Assembly: GCA_012845835.1 (NCBI GenBank)
Contig: JABAKD010000029.1
Location: forward strand, 6,358,905-6,422,904
Direction: 5' to 3'
DNA from: Undaria pinnatifida
Lineage: Eukaryota; Sar; Phaeophyceae; Laminariales; Alariaceae
DNA: 64,000 nucleotides
Shown here: in pieces, positions 23,001 through 36,033 of the stretch
Numbering within the stretch: the first letter of the stretch is position 1
Layout of the letters: every line of letters starts with the position of its first letter
Notes under the pieces: generated by a model
Seen by the model: the letters and a program-made list of their open reading frames with translations, nothing else
What the model was told of the DNA's origin: nothing
The model's database searches: none
Position numbers and translations under genes: made by a program

Positions 23001-26000
23001 GGGAGCCAGTGGCTCGAAACCTAGCGAGGACTGATTCTACGACAACGTCCCCAAGACAAGCGAGTTTCTTTAACGAATGTTTCATGGCTGCTCGACATGA
23101 GAATGGTGGCTACTATATCAAGGTCTCGACATATCTTCTTGTTTGGAAACAACTATCGAACAATGACGTCGCGGTGGCAAGGGATACCGTATTTCAGGAG
23201 GTACGGCCGGGAGCTGGTGTCAAAACAGGCAATTTCGTCAAAGTCAAGTTGAGGGTGCTATGGTAGAGCGACCCCGAGACTGGGCGTGCCACATCCTCCG
23301 TACAGTTTGCGGTCCTCAGTCTCTACCTTCAGTTCACAAGCAAGCTCCGATTGACATCTTCATAATTACCTTCCAAATAGTCCAAGCTTAGAGAAGGTGA
23401 GAGGGTAGTGTTTCGCTGGTTCCGCTAAAATCCCACCAACGCCAGGCCCGAGCACGCCTCCGATTGACCAGGAAGCTGGTGATTATTTAAGAGTAAGGTG
23501 TTTCATTAGGAGTGCAGGCAACCCGGAGGGGGGCGAGGGGAGGGAGACGGAAGGAAGTGGCAGGTTGGTTACGACCGTGGAAAATTCGAGTATTTCACGT
23601 TCTCAATCGCGTTTGGTGGCGCTACGGTGGTGATTTGCTCTACTATGCTGCATTTTCGCTGTAAGAGGCACGCGATTTACAATACTGGCGAGGAAAATTC
23701 CGTCACCATGCGTCAATACTTGCCCGTCTGTTGCTCATTCAACCGCCAAACATGTTTATATCGCATCCATTATGACTTGTCCGAAGAGGTAGCAACCAGT
23801 TTCGTTGCCTCCGCGTGAGGAGAGTAAGCAGTGCGAACACAGCACGCACGGCAGGGTATCTCAACGCCTTCTACATGCCAAAAATGAAACAGGGTAGGAA
23901 ACATGATCTCCATAGAGAATCGTAAATATAATGAAAAAGCTAAGCTCTAAACGTGCACAACTCACGCGAATGGTGCTTCCCGCTGAAAACGCCCTCATTA
24001 GGTCAACTTTGGTTTGGGTCGGTAACTTTAAGTTTTCCCGTCACTCGGGTGCCATCTAGGCGTACGGTTCATTGCAGCCGAATGCATTGCTTCGCTAAGC
24101 CCTCCTCCCCTAGATGGACAAGCGAACATTGGGGCGTAGCCTGCCCAATAATGCTTTTATTGCGCTTGCAACGGTGTGCGTGTTTTTGCGCACCTGGGCC
24201 TACGGTATACATCAACAAAAACGATACTCTTTATTGGTTACTCACTCGTGACGACGCCCATGCCTACGGTCTCGTGCTCCTTGCCGCACACGTCCGAAAC
24301 GAGTGTTTTGGACGCCACCATCATGCCGTTCAACAGCCCGAGCAAAAACCTGAAGTGCAGACGGAGTAGCAACAGCGCAATGTAAACGCCTCGAGTGCCC
24401 GGGTTTGCACCTGCAGCCTCCCTGCGTCACCCAGAACGTCTGACATAACCAGCATCTCTTGCTGTGAGCAGTCCATGCAGGTTACGCAATAATTCACAGA
24501 GTCGCAAGAACATCCTCTGTTTGCCTCTCACGTAGGGACGAAAACAGGGGGTTTAACATCCACTTCATCAGAAATGCCAATGTCTAGATTTTGCACCACT
24601 TTTCTTCTCAGGCTCCTCACTCTCCGAGTTTAAGTAGACATATCCTCAAAAACCGATTTGGAAAAAAAACGAAAACTGCTACCACATGAAGAATCCCATG
24701 ACCTAGTTATGCAACAAAATATCCGCAAAAAAAAAAAACTCTTTTCGACGATTTTAGGTCAAGGAGCCTCAACCATGCAGGAAACATTTCAGCTGAAAAA
24801 TGCTACTACCTACCTCTACCGTAGCACGCGTGTGCATTTGGTAGGAAATGCTAATGTCTAGATCTTGCAGGCAATGTGGGCGGTAGTGCGGTTGAGGTTC
24901 CACCGTAGCCACACCCCCGACATGTAGCAAATCCCACGGATATCAGGTGGTCTTGATTTCCCAAACGGTAGATCCTCTTCCTCTTGTGAATTGTGGATTG
25001 CTGATAATCTTATGGGATTACACATGCCACGTTAGGAGAAGTGCACCTATCGTATTCTGAACCTTTTCACTTCGAGACATGCTGTGTCCCTCACCCACGT
25101 CTGCGTTTTCTTTAGAAACCACAAGTAAGTGCTTTATCCGATGACTGATCACCATGGTCTCTATAGGCACACCGAGAGTATAACTTGGTAAAAAAACGCA
25201 TTAAGCTGCGGTAAAAGAGCTGAAGCACTCTCTTTCCGAAGCTCATCAATCACTTGAGGAGCTTTATGCCCCAAACCAACATCGTAAAATAAAAAAAAGA
25301 TAAACAACCAAGTGATAAACCCAAAAACAAAAACATCATATCCCTGCCAGACGTAACGCAAAACATTTCGCTCAAAAACCGAAATGAATTCAATGAAGAC
25401 CAACGCGTCATTCAGAAAATGCTTGAGCCAATAAGCGCCACATTCGTATATACCATGTGTCATAACACCAAGATGACCGTTTAGCTCCTTAGGCCAGTTC
25501 TTACTGAGTCGGATTTGCTAGTCGAAAACGGCCTGTTTCAACTAAAGTTCAGGCTTTTTCACACCCGTGTCGAAAAATGTACTTTTCCACTCATATTTTT
25601 TTACCTGAGTTTAACGATTGGGGGATCCAGTCGAAATTGTCGAGTTTTTCGACTGGATCTACAGCCGAAAACGTCAGCCGAAAACGTTTTATACCCGTGC
25701 TATTTGAACTCATCGCGTTGCTCACCTCACCACCAAACACACACCCACACGCCAACACAACTATGCCTGATACCACACAATCAGTTGTCATACAACGGCG
25801 CCGACGCTAGCTTGGCTGTTATTAATGCTGCTGCTGTTCGCCGCAAGTCATCGTGGCGCATTCCTAGCTCCGCTCGCCAACTGCGTGCATCACACAATGG
25901 TAGCAGCGCGCGGTATCCATGTAATTTTGCCAACAACGGCTACGCCTGCTGTAGCTTTGGCGGCTCTCAGCTGTGTACATTGCCAAGCATGTAGTTTTGG

Positions 26001-29000
26001 CGGCTTTCGAGTAAGTCCAACGCCATCAATCCGCTTGGACGAGGGCTGGTCGCGCACAAAGTACGCGTTGCTCGCGGAGAACGCACGAAGCGCAGACTCC
26101 AACCGAATTTCGACTGCCATATATACAGCAAACTAACGGCCTCCGGCGTGAGCGCGAAAACACTATAATCGACTCAACACAACGACAACGATACGAAGGA
26201 GGGCCAGACGAACCCGGTGAAGAAACAGTCCAGTCGAAAAAGGCCCGTTTTTGACTGACGGAATCCGACTGTTTAAACCTTGGCCTGGGGCGAAGAGCTC
26301 CGTCGGTCGGAACAACGTTAATAGCCAAAACGTGCCACAGCAACGTAGCGTATATACCTTCCTTCCCCTTGCCGCCTCGGTAAGGCATGCTGCTAGGCAT
26401 ACCCTAGCAGGCTTGTAGCGAGTGGGAGGGGTCTTTCTGGTGGGTGTAGGGTCGGATTCACCTTCAAGAAGTGATACCTTCTTGCTGCTTTGTGTGGCCT
26501 CGAGGCTTAGGCGTGGCGTTGGAGCTGAGTCGTACGTGGTGCGTTAGGCATGGTCACCTACGCCGACGCGTTGCCAAGACAGCTTCAGAGAGCATAAAGG
26601 CGATCGTGCACAAACGGAGTGCATGGTTTGCGGGATTCGTAGAACGTATGTGGGAGGAGCGTCTGCCACAGAGGGTGATGTTTGGGGAGCTCGTCGGGGA
26701 TAAGGGGTACTGATGGGGGCAAGAAAAAGACGATATGGTATATCTGAAGGAGGATATGTCGGTCCTTGGAATGAAAATTAAAGGGTGGCGACAGGCTGCT
26801 GAAAAGACCGAAAGCTGGTTTCGACGATTAGAGGAGGCAGACGAGTTTTTCATTCGGAAATGGATTGAGACGGATAGACGCATAGCTGCAGAGCGAGGCG
26901 CAAATGCCGCGGCGGTAGCCGTCCACCGTCGACATCTCTAAGCGGCCCGGGGAAGGGGGTAGGGGCGGAGGGGGTAGGGGGGCATGGGGGAGGGGGGGGG
27001 GGGGGGAGGAGGGAAGGGGACGGGAGGGAAGAGGGGAGTAGGGTGGGGGGGGGAGGGGGGGGAGAGAAGAGGACCGGAGGGAAGGGGGGAGTGGGAGGGG
27101 GGGGGGGGGGGTAGGCGTCCTGCCCTACTGACTGACGGTTGGGTCTGGCTATCATCGTCTTGAAAAATGGTGGGCCTTCCATTGGCCGTCACAAGTTGTC
27201 GTAAAGCCCTTCTGACTGCTTTTCCTTATTGTGTTCTCTCCCCGGTGCCATCTATATCGATTGATACCCTCTAAGAGCGCAATGTCGTCTTTGGTCAGTT
27301 CGTTGGGTAAGCTAGTATGCGTTTTTTCCCTCTACTTCCTTTCGTTGCTACCTCTTCATGTCTTGTCTTTTCTTGCTTTTCTTGTCTGTTTTTCGTCTCC
27401 TTTCCATTCCCTCTTCGCTTTCTTGTCTTCTTTTTCATTTGCATTTCTTTCCTTTCTCTTCTTTTCTCTTCTTTGTTTCTTCTTTCCAAATGACTTGCGT
27501 CTGACGTGATTATGCGTAGTGATAGGTACTACACGTGTAATATGCGTGGCAGTCCTTCTTTGGTGCCAACCAGTAGAGTCGGGTTTCCAGGCGCAAGTAG
27601 TGAGACGTATGCACCAGCATTGACCTGACACATCGTGGGCTGACTCCCGATTTCACTTTTTCAAGTTTCTGACGGAGGCATGAATTGCGTCAGCTGTCAT
27701 GTATACGTGTATCACCTTTGGTGTGCTTGCGGTTTTTCGCTGAGGTATTTCTCAGCTCCAGAGTAACCGGAGCCTGTCCTGTGACCACGTACTTGATTAT
27801 GCGATATAATGTGAGAACAGCAACGACAATCACAACCTACGATTCGCGCGTCTGCATAGGTAGCAGCGGCGGAGCAGCAATGCTTAATCGAGATGATCAT
27901 GCCGGGCGGCCAACGCCAGCACGATCACACTACGGCGCATTCTCGGTTTGCGTGGAAGGAATTCCGCCTGCAGGAGACTGGATTCTACGACGAAGGAGGA
28001 GGGCGACTGAGCGTCGACGGCCGGGGAAGCGACGGATTGAACTCTCCCTGAACGAGAAGTTTTCCTTTTCAAATCAGCACCGCAAGCCGCGAGAAGATTT
28101 TTATTTTTGGGACGGGGCAGAAGCGGAATCGATGGAACCGGCTCGAATTTAGTGTCAACAAGAGAAAGCGCGAAGGAGCGGGCCGAGTGAGCTAAGAAGA
28201 TGAAACGGCCATGGAGAACCACAGCAGGGGGGTGGCTAATCGAGACCCACGACCGGCACGCACACCACCATCACGAGAGCAGCGATCGTCTTTTCCTGGA
28301 CTTTTCACGAGGCAGTAGTACAACAAGTTACTTACGTCACTGGTTCTGTAGAGTTATTAGAGTCGTATACCCTTCATGGGGAACGATCCCCTTCAATTGT
28401 CAGGCACGGGAATCGTGCGCTGCAACCTGTCAGTTAACTCGGGAAGACGTTGCTATCATTGATATTTGCATGGTGTTTTTGGGTACGATTGCTCTTTTTC
28501 TCTTCACTGCAAGCCCGCGGGTCGTCACTCTGACGGTCCTACAGACAACAGGCGGGTTCGTTTGTGCTTACGATACTGAAGTTGAGTGGATATCCGCGGC
28601 CATGTGAGTTCAGTTTGCACATTTGATCATTTCAATTGTCCGACTTCCTCGTATCGTGCGTTTTTGGGTGGGAAAGCGTAGTATTTCCGGACGAAATTTC
28701 ATTCTATTTGCATTTTCGAATCATCCTAGGGCCCCAGCAAATTTGTGTGACTAAGGACTCTAGTCTACATCTTAAAAAAAAGTTCATGCAAGACAACAAC
28801 AACAACAACAATAACAACGTAATACGTCATACGGTGTAGAAAGTGAGGTATTTGGTTATATATATTTTTCTGGATGATGACTGCTGCTGTGGGTTCCTTA
28901 ACCCGAAGTTATGAAGATTTGAAACTCTGAGCCAAATGTTTTTTCATCGAAAGTTGCTTCTTCAGTTTCGTTCAGAACAGGTTTTTGGGACCCGTGAGGT

Positions 29001-32000
29001 ATCATACTATTACTAGTACTGCTGCTATTATGTAGTGTTACTAGTATTAATAGCTCTAGAACGTTTTATAGTATAGAGCTCCTGAAAAGAGGACACTCAG
29101 GAAAAACAGGTACATGTCTACCCTACATATTTCATTTTTTACAATATATTTTTCCCCTTAAGGGATTTAAAGTTTCCACGCACAGATTGAGTTGCCTATC
29201 CCCCCCCCCCCCCCACGCCCCCTCCTTTTCAAACCTAGGCCTCCACGTCATCAAAACCTCCGCCTTCCCTTCACCGGTTAAACGACTTAAAGGATGCGCG
29301 CGATCGTAGTATCACACACAACTTGCAAAGATGAGTTTCGACAAAATATTCGATCTCACAGCTGGCACAGTGTATATATATATATTTTTCATTATATAAT
29401 AAATTGTTATGCAACATATTATTGTTCCACAACATACAATAACAATTTAGTGTATTGTATTATAAAATTTAAATTACACTCCAGCTGTGAGGTCAAATAT
29501 TGTGTCGCAACTTGTCTTTGTAAGCTGTGTGTGATACTCCGATCGCGCGCATAACGGGTTGGGTGTCCTCATTATGGATGTAGGTCGGCGACCCTCCTTG
29601 GAACTACAGTGTATCTCTTAGGGTCAACAGGGTGATGTTAGCCGGTCTGTGCGCGGGAACTATAAACCCCGTTTTCGAGGGGGCAAACTCTGAGAGCTGT
29701 GAAAGGAGATGCCTCTGTATATCAAGTGTATCCTTCAAGTCGTGTAACCAGTGAGGGGAGGGAAAAGTTTTCAAGACGTGGGGGCCTGGGTTTGAACAAG
29801 AGGGAGCAGGGGGGAGGGAGGGGCAATGGGCGGGGCAACTCAATCTGTGCGTGGAAATTATATATTCTTCAAGGGGATAAATCTGACGGTTTTGGAAAGA
29901 ATGCACCAGTTTGTTATGTATATCCTGTAAGTCGTACAACCAGTGAGGAGAGGGCGCAGTGTTTGAGAGGATGGGTTGGTGTGGATGGATCGGTGGCAAA
30001 AGGGTTTTTAACAGCTTCAGGTGGCATAGATGTAGGGGTTTGTTATACGCGTGGTGCTAGGTCTAGGCGATGGTGCGGGTGGTGGGGAAGAAGGGGGCGT
30101 TGAGATATGGGGGGGGGGGGATATTAATGCTACGTCATGGATGGCTCGAAAGCTAATGACGTGGTATCAATTCATATGAAGTGTTTATTTCTGTGGCCGA
30201 TTTCGATTTTAGGTGGGTCGTTTGATCAAGAAGGAACACAGAAAAAAAATATGGGGCGGAAATGAATTGGAGCTACGGCATGGATAGCTGGAAAAATGTT
30301 GAGGTGATATCAACTGGCGGGTAGTTTTTACTACTCTAGCATGTTTTGATTTTAGGAGGGCCGTTTGAACAAGGGGGATCGGGGCGGGTGGGGACCGGGC
30401 GGGAAACTTCAATTTTTGCGCCCGCCGAAACAATAAATCCTCGAAGAGAACAAATCTAATGGTTGTAGCAATATTACATCCCTTTACTTGTATATCACCT
30501 GCCTGGTTATGTTTATTGTTCCAGCAGACTTAATGTTATACCTTCATAATTTGATATTGTACTTAATACACCGCAAGAGAGAATATTTCAACAAACAGAT
30601 GCAATCATGTATTTGCCATGGTTTCACCGTGCCGGTGTGGCGCTCTGACATCGCTTACGGTATTATAAGAAAGAGATGCACATTGAAAAATTCAATAGGC
30701 TAGGTGATGTGGTCGTGAAATGTCACCACCATTGAGCACGAGGGGAACAAGTGCAAATCGTCAGTGTTTAGAAAGGAGCGCTTGGTGTACCCGCGTAATA
30801 GGTTGGTAGTGTTGTCTACCGCAATTTTAACATATCTGTCCGTACTTCCTTTTCCCATTATTATTAGCTCATGTAAGATTTTACGTTCATGATTTTTGCT
30901 GTGCCGATGTGGGGCTCTGACGTCGCCATTTCTAAGATACATATCATATATCAAATACAGCAAACGAGCTGATGTGGTTATTTTACGTCACCACTATTGA
31001 ACACGAAGGTAAGAGGTGCAAATCGTTACTGTTTTGAGAAGAGTGCTTGATAGGTCCGTGCTCAATGACGTTACTTCGTGAGGGATATGCTACCGCGTTC
31101 GGTAGAGGTTGTCAGAAGATCATACATGCAGACTGCAGGTAGGCACGAAATGCCTTGTGTAACAATGTTGGTAGTGTGGTCTACTGCAGTATTAACGTAT
31201 CTGCCTGTACTTCTTGTTCACAACATTTTTTCTAGTGTACGATCATACGCCCTGTTTTTTCCCCCCCACCGCTGTGTCGTCGAAGATGTTGTGGTCCTGT
31301 AAATGTCCGTTCACGTCTAATGCTTAGGTTAGTGGTGCTCATGAAAACATGCCCTGGCGTGTAGTATACGATCGCTGTGTGGTGTTCCTTTCCTTTACAT
31401 CAAACAATGTAGTATATGTCAACGCAACCGCTTGCTTGAATAATGAAAACGGCAACTGAAATTCTTCACACACCTGATACAGAGGGGACGGCCCGAAGAT
31501 TTTTCAGTATACCGACGGTCAAGATCAGGTTATCGAGCAGCGCACTTTGTTTTACTACCGTTGCTCACTCTACCTAAGACACTACGGGCATACGTTATAC
31601 CCAGTTCGCTGATGCCCAACACCAATTGCAAAGGAGGTGATGTCGTGTGCGAATGCTATGTAAATTTGCGATGCTGTGATTACCCCGTCTCTTGCTCTGT
31701 TTGTTCTTGCATTCTTGATGAACCTGTGTTTCAGCAACGAGCAGTTTTGACGCATTTGAGGTTTATGCAAAAGTCTTTACGTAAACTATGTGATGTTTAT
31801 GACGCGTAGTCACCTCAATTTGGAACTCAGGGTATATGGATTCCATCTTTCAACTGGGTTTCGTATGTGAATGTATATGTGGTTTCGTGTTCGAACATCC
31901 TTATGACTATGGGACTTTTGTGTCTGGGTGGTTGTTGCTATATGTGTATTTTTTTGTTTATTTCTAGACGTCGTTATCGTGCTGTTTCAAAGTGGTGTTT

Positions 32001-35000
32001 TCGAATATGTATTGTTTTGGTAGCTGGGGGACCTGTTGCGTATTTCTTCACAACGTATTTGTGTACGCGGACAAAAATGTTTCGAGTTGCTAAGTGCGAA
32101 GGTTAGATTGACGTTTGGGAATTCCAGCGTTCCCCCTCTCGGATTTAGTTCCGTAAGGTTCACTGTATATTTATCCCTGACGATAAACATGCAACAACCA
32201 ACCTCGACAACTTTGGGTTGTAGCAGTATCACAGAACACTTATAATCCCGTTACTGTTCAAAGTTCGACTAGGTGTGTATACATTATTTTGCTAAATGAG
32301 GTTAAGGGTAAATTCTTTAAATGAAGGTTTACAAGGTTTATATACTATAAAAACAAAAATACACTCCAGCTGTGAGAACGAAAATTTTGTCGAAACTCAA
32401 CTTTGCAAGCTTTGTGTGATACTCCGATCTTGCGTAGTATGGGTTGCGTGCCCACATTAAGGTTATAGGTCGGCGATTCCCCTCGCAACTACAGTGTAGC
32501 CATCAAGATCAACAGGGTAATGCTAATCAGTCTGTGTGCGAAACTATAACCTCCTTTTTGAGGAGGAAAAAGTCTGACAGCTGTGGAAGGGAATGCATCA
32601 GTCTATCACGTGAATACTGTATGTCGTATAAACGGTGAGGAGAGGGCGGAGTTTTCGAGGACGTGGGGGCCTGGGTTTGATCAAGAGAGAACGGGGGAGA
32701 GGGGGGGGGGGCCGAGACGGGTGGGGCAGCTCAATCTGAGCTTGGAAACTCTAAATCTATTGAGGGGATATGTCTGACGGTTTCGGAAATAATGGCAATA
32801 ATGCACCAGCTTATTATGTAAATCCTGCAAGTCGTACAACCAGTGAGGAGAGGGCGGAGCGTTCGAGAGGGTGAGGTGGGGGTGGGGGCAAGAAGGGGGG
32901 GAGTCGACAGGGTATATATAAACAGCATCTTTAGACCACATAGATGTAGGGGTTTGCTATACGCGTGGTGCTAGGTCTAGACGATGGTGCGGGTGGTGGG
33001 GAAGGAGGGGGCGTTGGGGGGACGGGGGGGGGAATTACAGCTGCGGCATGGATGGGCCTGAAAGGTAATGAGGTGTTATTGCGTGCTTGAAGGTGTTTAT
33101 CACTCTGGCAGATTTCGGTTTTAGGTGGGGCGTTTGAGCAAGAGGGAGCGGGAGAAGAAATAGGGCGGGCGGGGGGGGCGGTCGGGAACCGTATTCAAGA
33201 GGTGTAGGTCGCGTTTAAGGTTAAAATACACTCCAGCTGCGAGATCGAAGATTAGGTCGAAACTCATGTTTGCAACCTTGTTGTGATACTCCGCGCGTGT
33301 TACGTACATATGTAGGGGCTTGCTATACGCGTGGTGCTAGGTCTAGGCTATCATGCGGGTGGTGGGGAGGAGGTGCCGTTAAGGGGGGGGGGGGGGGGGG
33401 GGGGAAGGGATGAACGATCGCTACGTCATGGGTGTCTGGAAAGATAATGACTTGATATCAATTGCGTAGAAGTGCTCATTACTTTTTCCGATTTTGATTG
33501 TAGGTGGGGCGTTTCAACAGCAAGGGGCGGGAGGTAGGGGGGGGGGGGGGGGATGAATTGGAGCTACAGCATGAATGACTAGAAATATTATTAGGTGATA
33601 TCAGCTGGCTGGTGGTGTTTACTATTCTGCAGAGATATCGATTTTAGGTGGGGAGAGGGATATGGGGGGGGGGGGCACTTCAATATGCGCGGAGAAACTT
33701 AAAATCCTTAAAGGGGATATATTAAACGGTTGCAGCAAGAAGACGTCCCTTTAATACACCTGCATGGTAATGTGTATTATTCTATAAGAGTTTTAGTGTA
33801 AGATGTGGTATGCAACACAATCTTTAGGTGTGGTAAACAACTTTATGAAGCTTCATAACTTGATACTGTGCATAAATCGCATGATGGAATATTTCAATCG
33901 ACAGGTACAACAATGTAGTGTTACCAATATTTTCCAACATCGCTTATTATATGAAAGAGGTACATCTTGCAAAGTCCATGTAGTTAAATATTTATAATGA
34001 GTTTCGAAAAAATATTCGATCTCACAGCTGGAGTGTATTTTAATTTTTATGATACTCCCGAGTATATAATTAATCTGCTTATTGAATACATCCATGTGGA
34101 CGAAGTAGTGGGTGTTTCATCAGTGCGATCGCTGGATCCCGACATTACACCATAATTTTCGTCAGTGAATTTCTGTTTAATCGTAAGTAGGTGGGGGGGG
34201 GGGGGGGTAGTTTTATGGTCGTGGGGGTACGCAAGGTCGAAGTGTAATAGCATAGGTTTCTGCTTCGTCGTTGGGGGGGGGGGAGGGGGGGAGGGGGTAA
34301 TACAGTTTTTCGTCAGGGTATACAAAGTCGCAGCGTTATATCATGCTTTTATTCATGTGTGTAAACTCGTGCCAAAATTATGTGTACTCGGTCAGGGAGC
34401 GGGAGGCGGGGGGGGGGGGGGGGGTCAAACATGTGCTATATTTCCGTTAATCGGGGGGTTGGGGGGCGGGGGCGGGGTAAATTTGTCGTGAGGGTGTCCA
34501 CGTTCGGTCGCAGTGTTAAACCAAAAAAAAATCATGATTAAGTTTCGTGAGGATATACAAGGTCGCAGTGTAATAGCATCGTTTTCTGTGCTGGGGGGGG
34601 GGGTTGGGGGCGGGGGCGGGGTTATAGAGTTTGTCGTGAGGGTATATATGGTTGCAGTGTTATATCATATAGCATACTCCTCTGTTTCATTGTTTGGGGA
34701 GGTTTCGGGGGGGCGGGGGGGGGGGAGGGGTTTTTATAAGTTTGTCGTGAGGGTATACGACAAGGTTGCAGTATTATACAATATTTTTCATGTGTGTAAA
34801 CCTGTGGCATAATTCTGTTCAATCGGCCAGGGAGGGAGTGAGGAGCGGTGGGGGGACCCGTGCTTTGTCTTTTGCCTACCCACTGGTTCCGAATCGGGAA
34901 ACAATTGAACGGCTATTCTAGCCTTTCGTATCATTTCAAGTTTGATAACATCATTTGAACGCAAGGTGGTGGTGAGGGAGGGGGTTAAGTGAGTTTGTGG

Positions 35001-35975
35001 TGAGGGTATACAAGGTCGCAGTGTTGTACCTTACTCTTCTTATGTTTTTGGGAGCAGGTGGCATATTTCAGTTCAGTCGGCGTGGGCGAGGAAGTATAGG
35101 GAAATTAAAAAAAGGAAGAAAAAAGGAAGAAAAAAAAAGTGTTGTACATAACAAAAATAGCACAAAATAGCAGACGACGACATTATTGTTCATAATATTA
35201 CAAGCAATATTTATAGTTTCCACGCACCTGTTACGCACCTGTTTCACGACCTGCCCCACCGGTCCCCCCCCCCCCCCTTCCCCCCTCCCGCTCCCCTGTT
35301 GATCAAAATCAGGGCCCCACGTCATTAAAAACTCCGCCCTCCCCTCACCGGATATTCGACTCACAGGATTCACTTGATAAACTGATGCATTTCCTTCCAC
35401 AGCTGTCAGATTTTGTCCCCCTCAGAAACGGGTTTTTTAGTTCCCGCGCACAGACTGCCTAACATCACCCTGTTGACCCTGATAGCTACACTGTAGCTGT
35501 AAGGGGAGTCGCCGACCTATATCCTTAATGAGGACACGCAACCCGTAATAAGCCCGATCGGAGTATCACACACAGCTTGCAAAGATGAGTTTCGACAAAA
35601 TACTCGATCTCACAGCTGGAGTGTATTGAAATTTTTACAATGATATTCTAGCATGTGTCACGTGGCACGACAGGAGTGGGTAGCACCTGGTGGCAAGCTT
35701 CGGCCACATCCACGTTGTTCGTATCTGGGAGAAAGTGGTACTACAGCGGAACGTGTTGAAAGTATCGTTCAAATACCAAAAAATGGCCTATTTTTTAACA
35801 AGTGAATTTTTGATCAATTCCGTACATGCCAAGTATAGGACAACAGGGTCACCGAATTGCACTGACTGTTGCTGATACTGTTCACAAAATCAGTTGTTCG
35901 GTGATAACGTTTATCAGGAAAGAGTCACACCAGAAGTCAAACAGGAGCACCTCTACTGCCGTAGCGTGCGTCATT

Positions 35976-36033
<58 letters not shown>

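Noticed and set aside
34165-34491. Gly-rich ORF over the type III array
   Set aside because: The Gly residues are translations of G runs; the frame shifts between units.
29600-35100. CRISPR-like array, because units repeat with intervening tracts
   Set aside because: Units are 125-190 bp, separators are homopolymers, and no cas-like gene is present; the sequence is eukaryotic.
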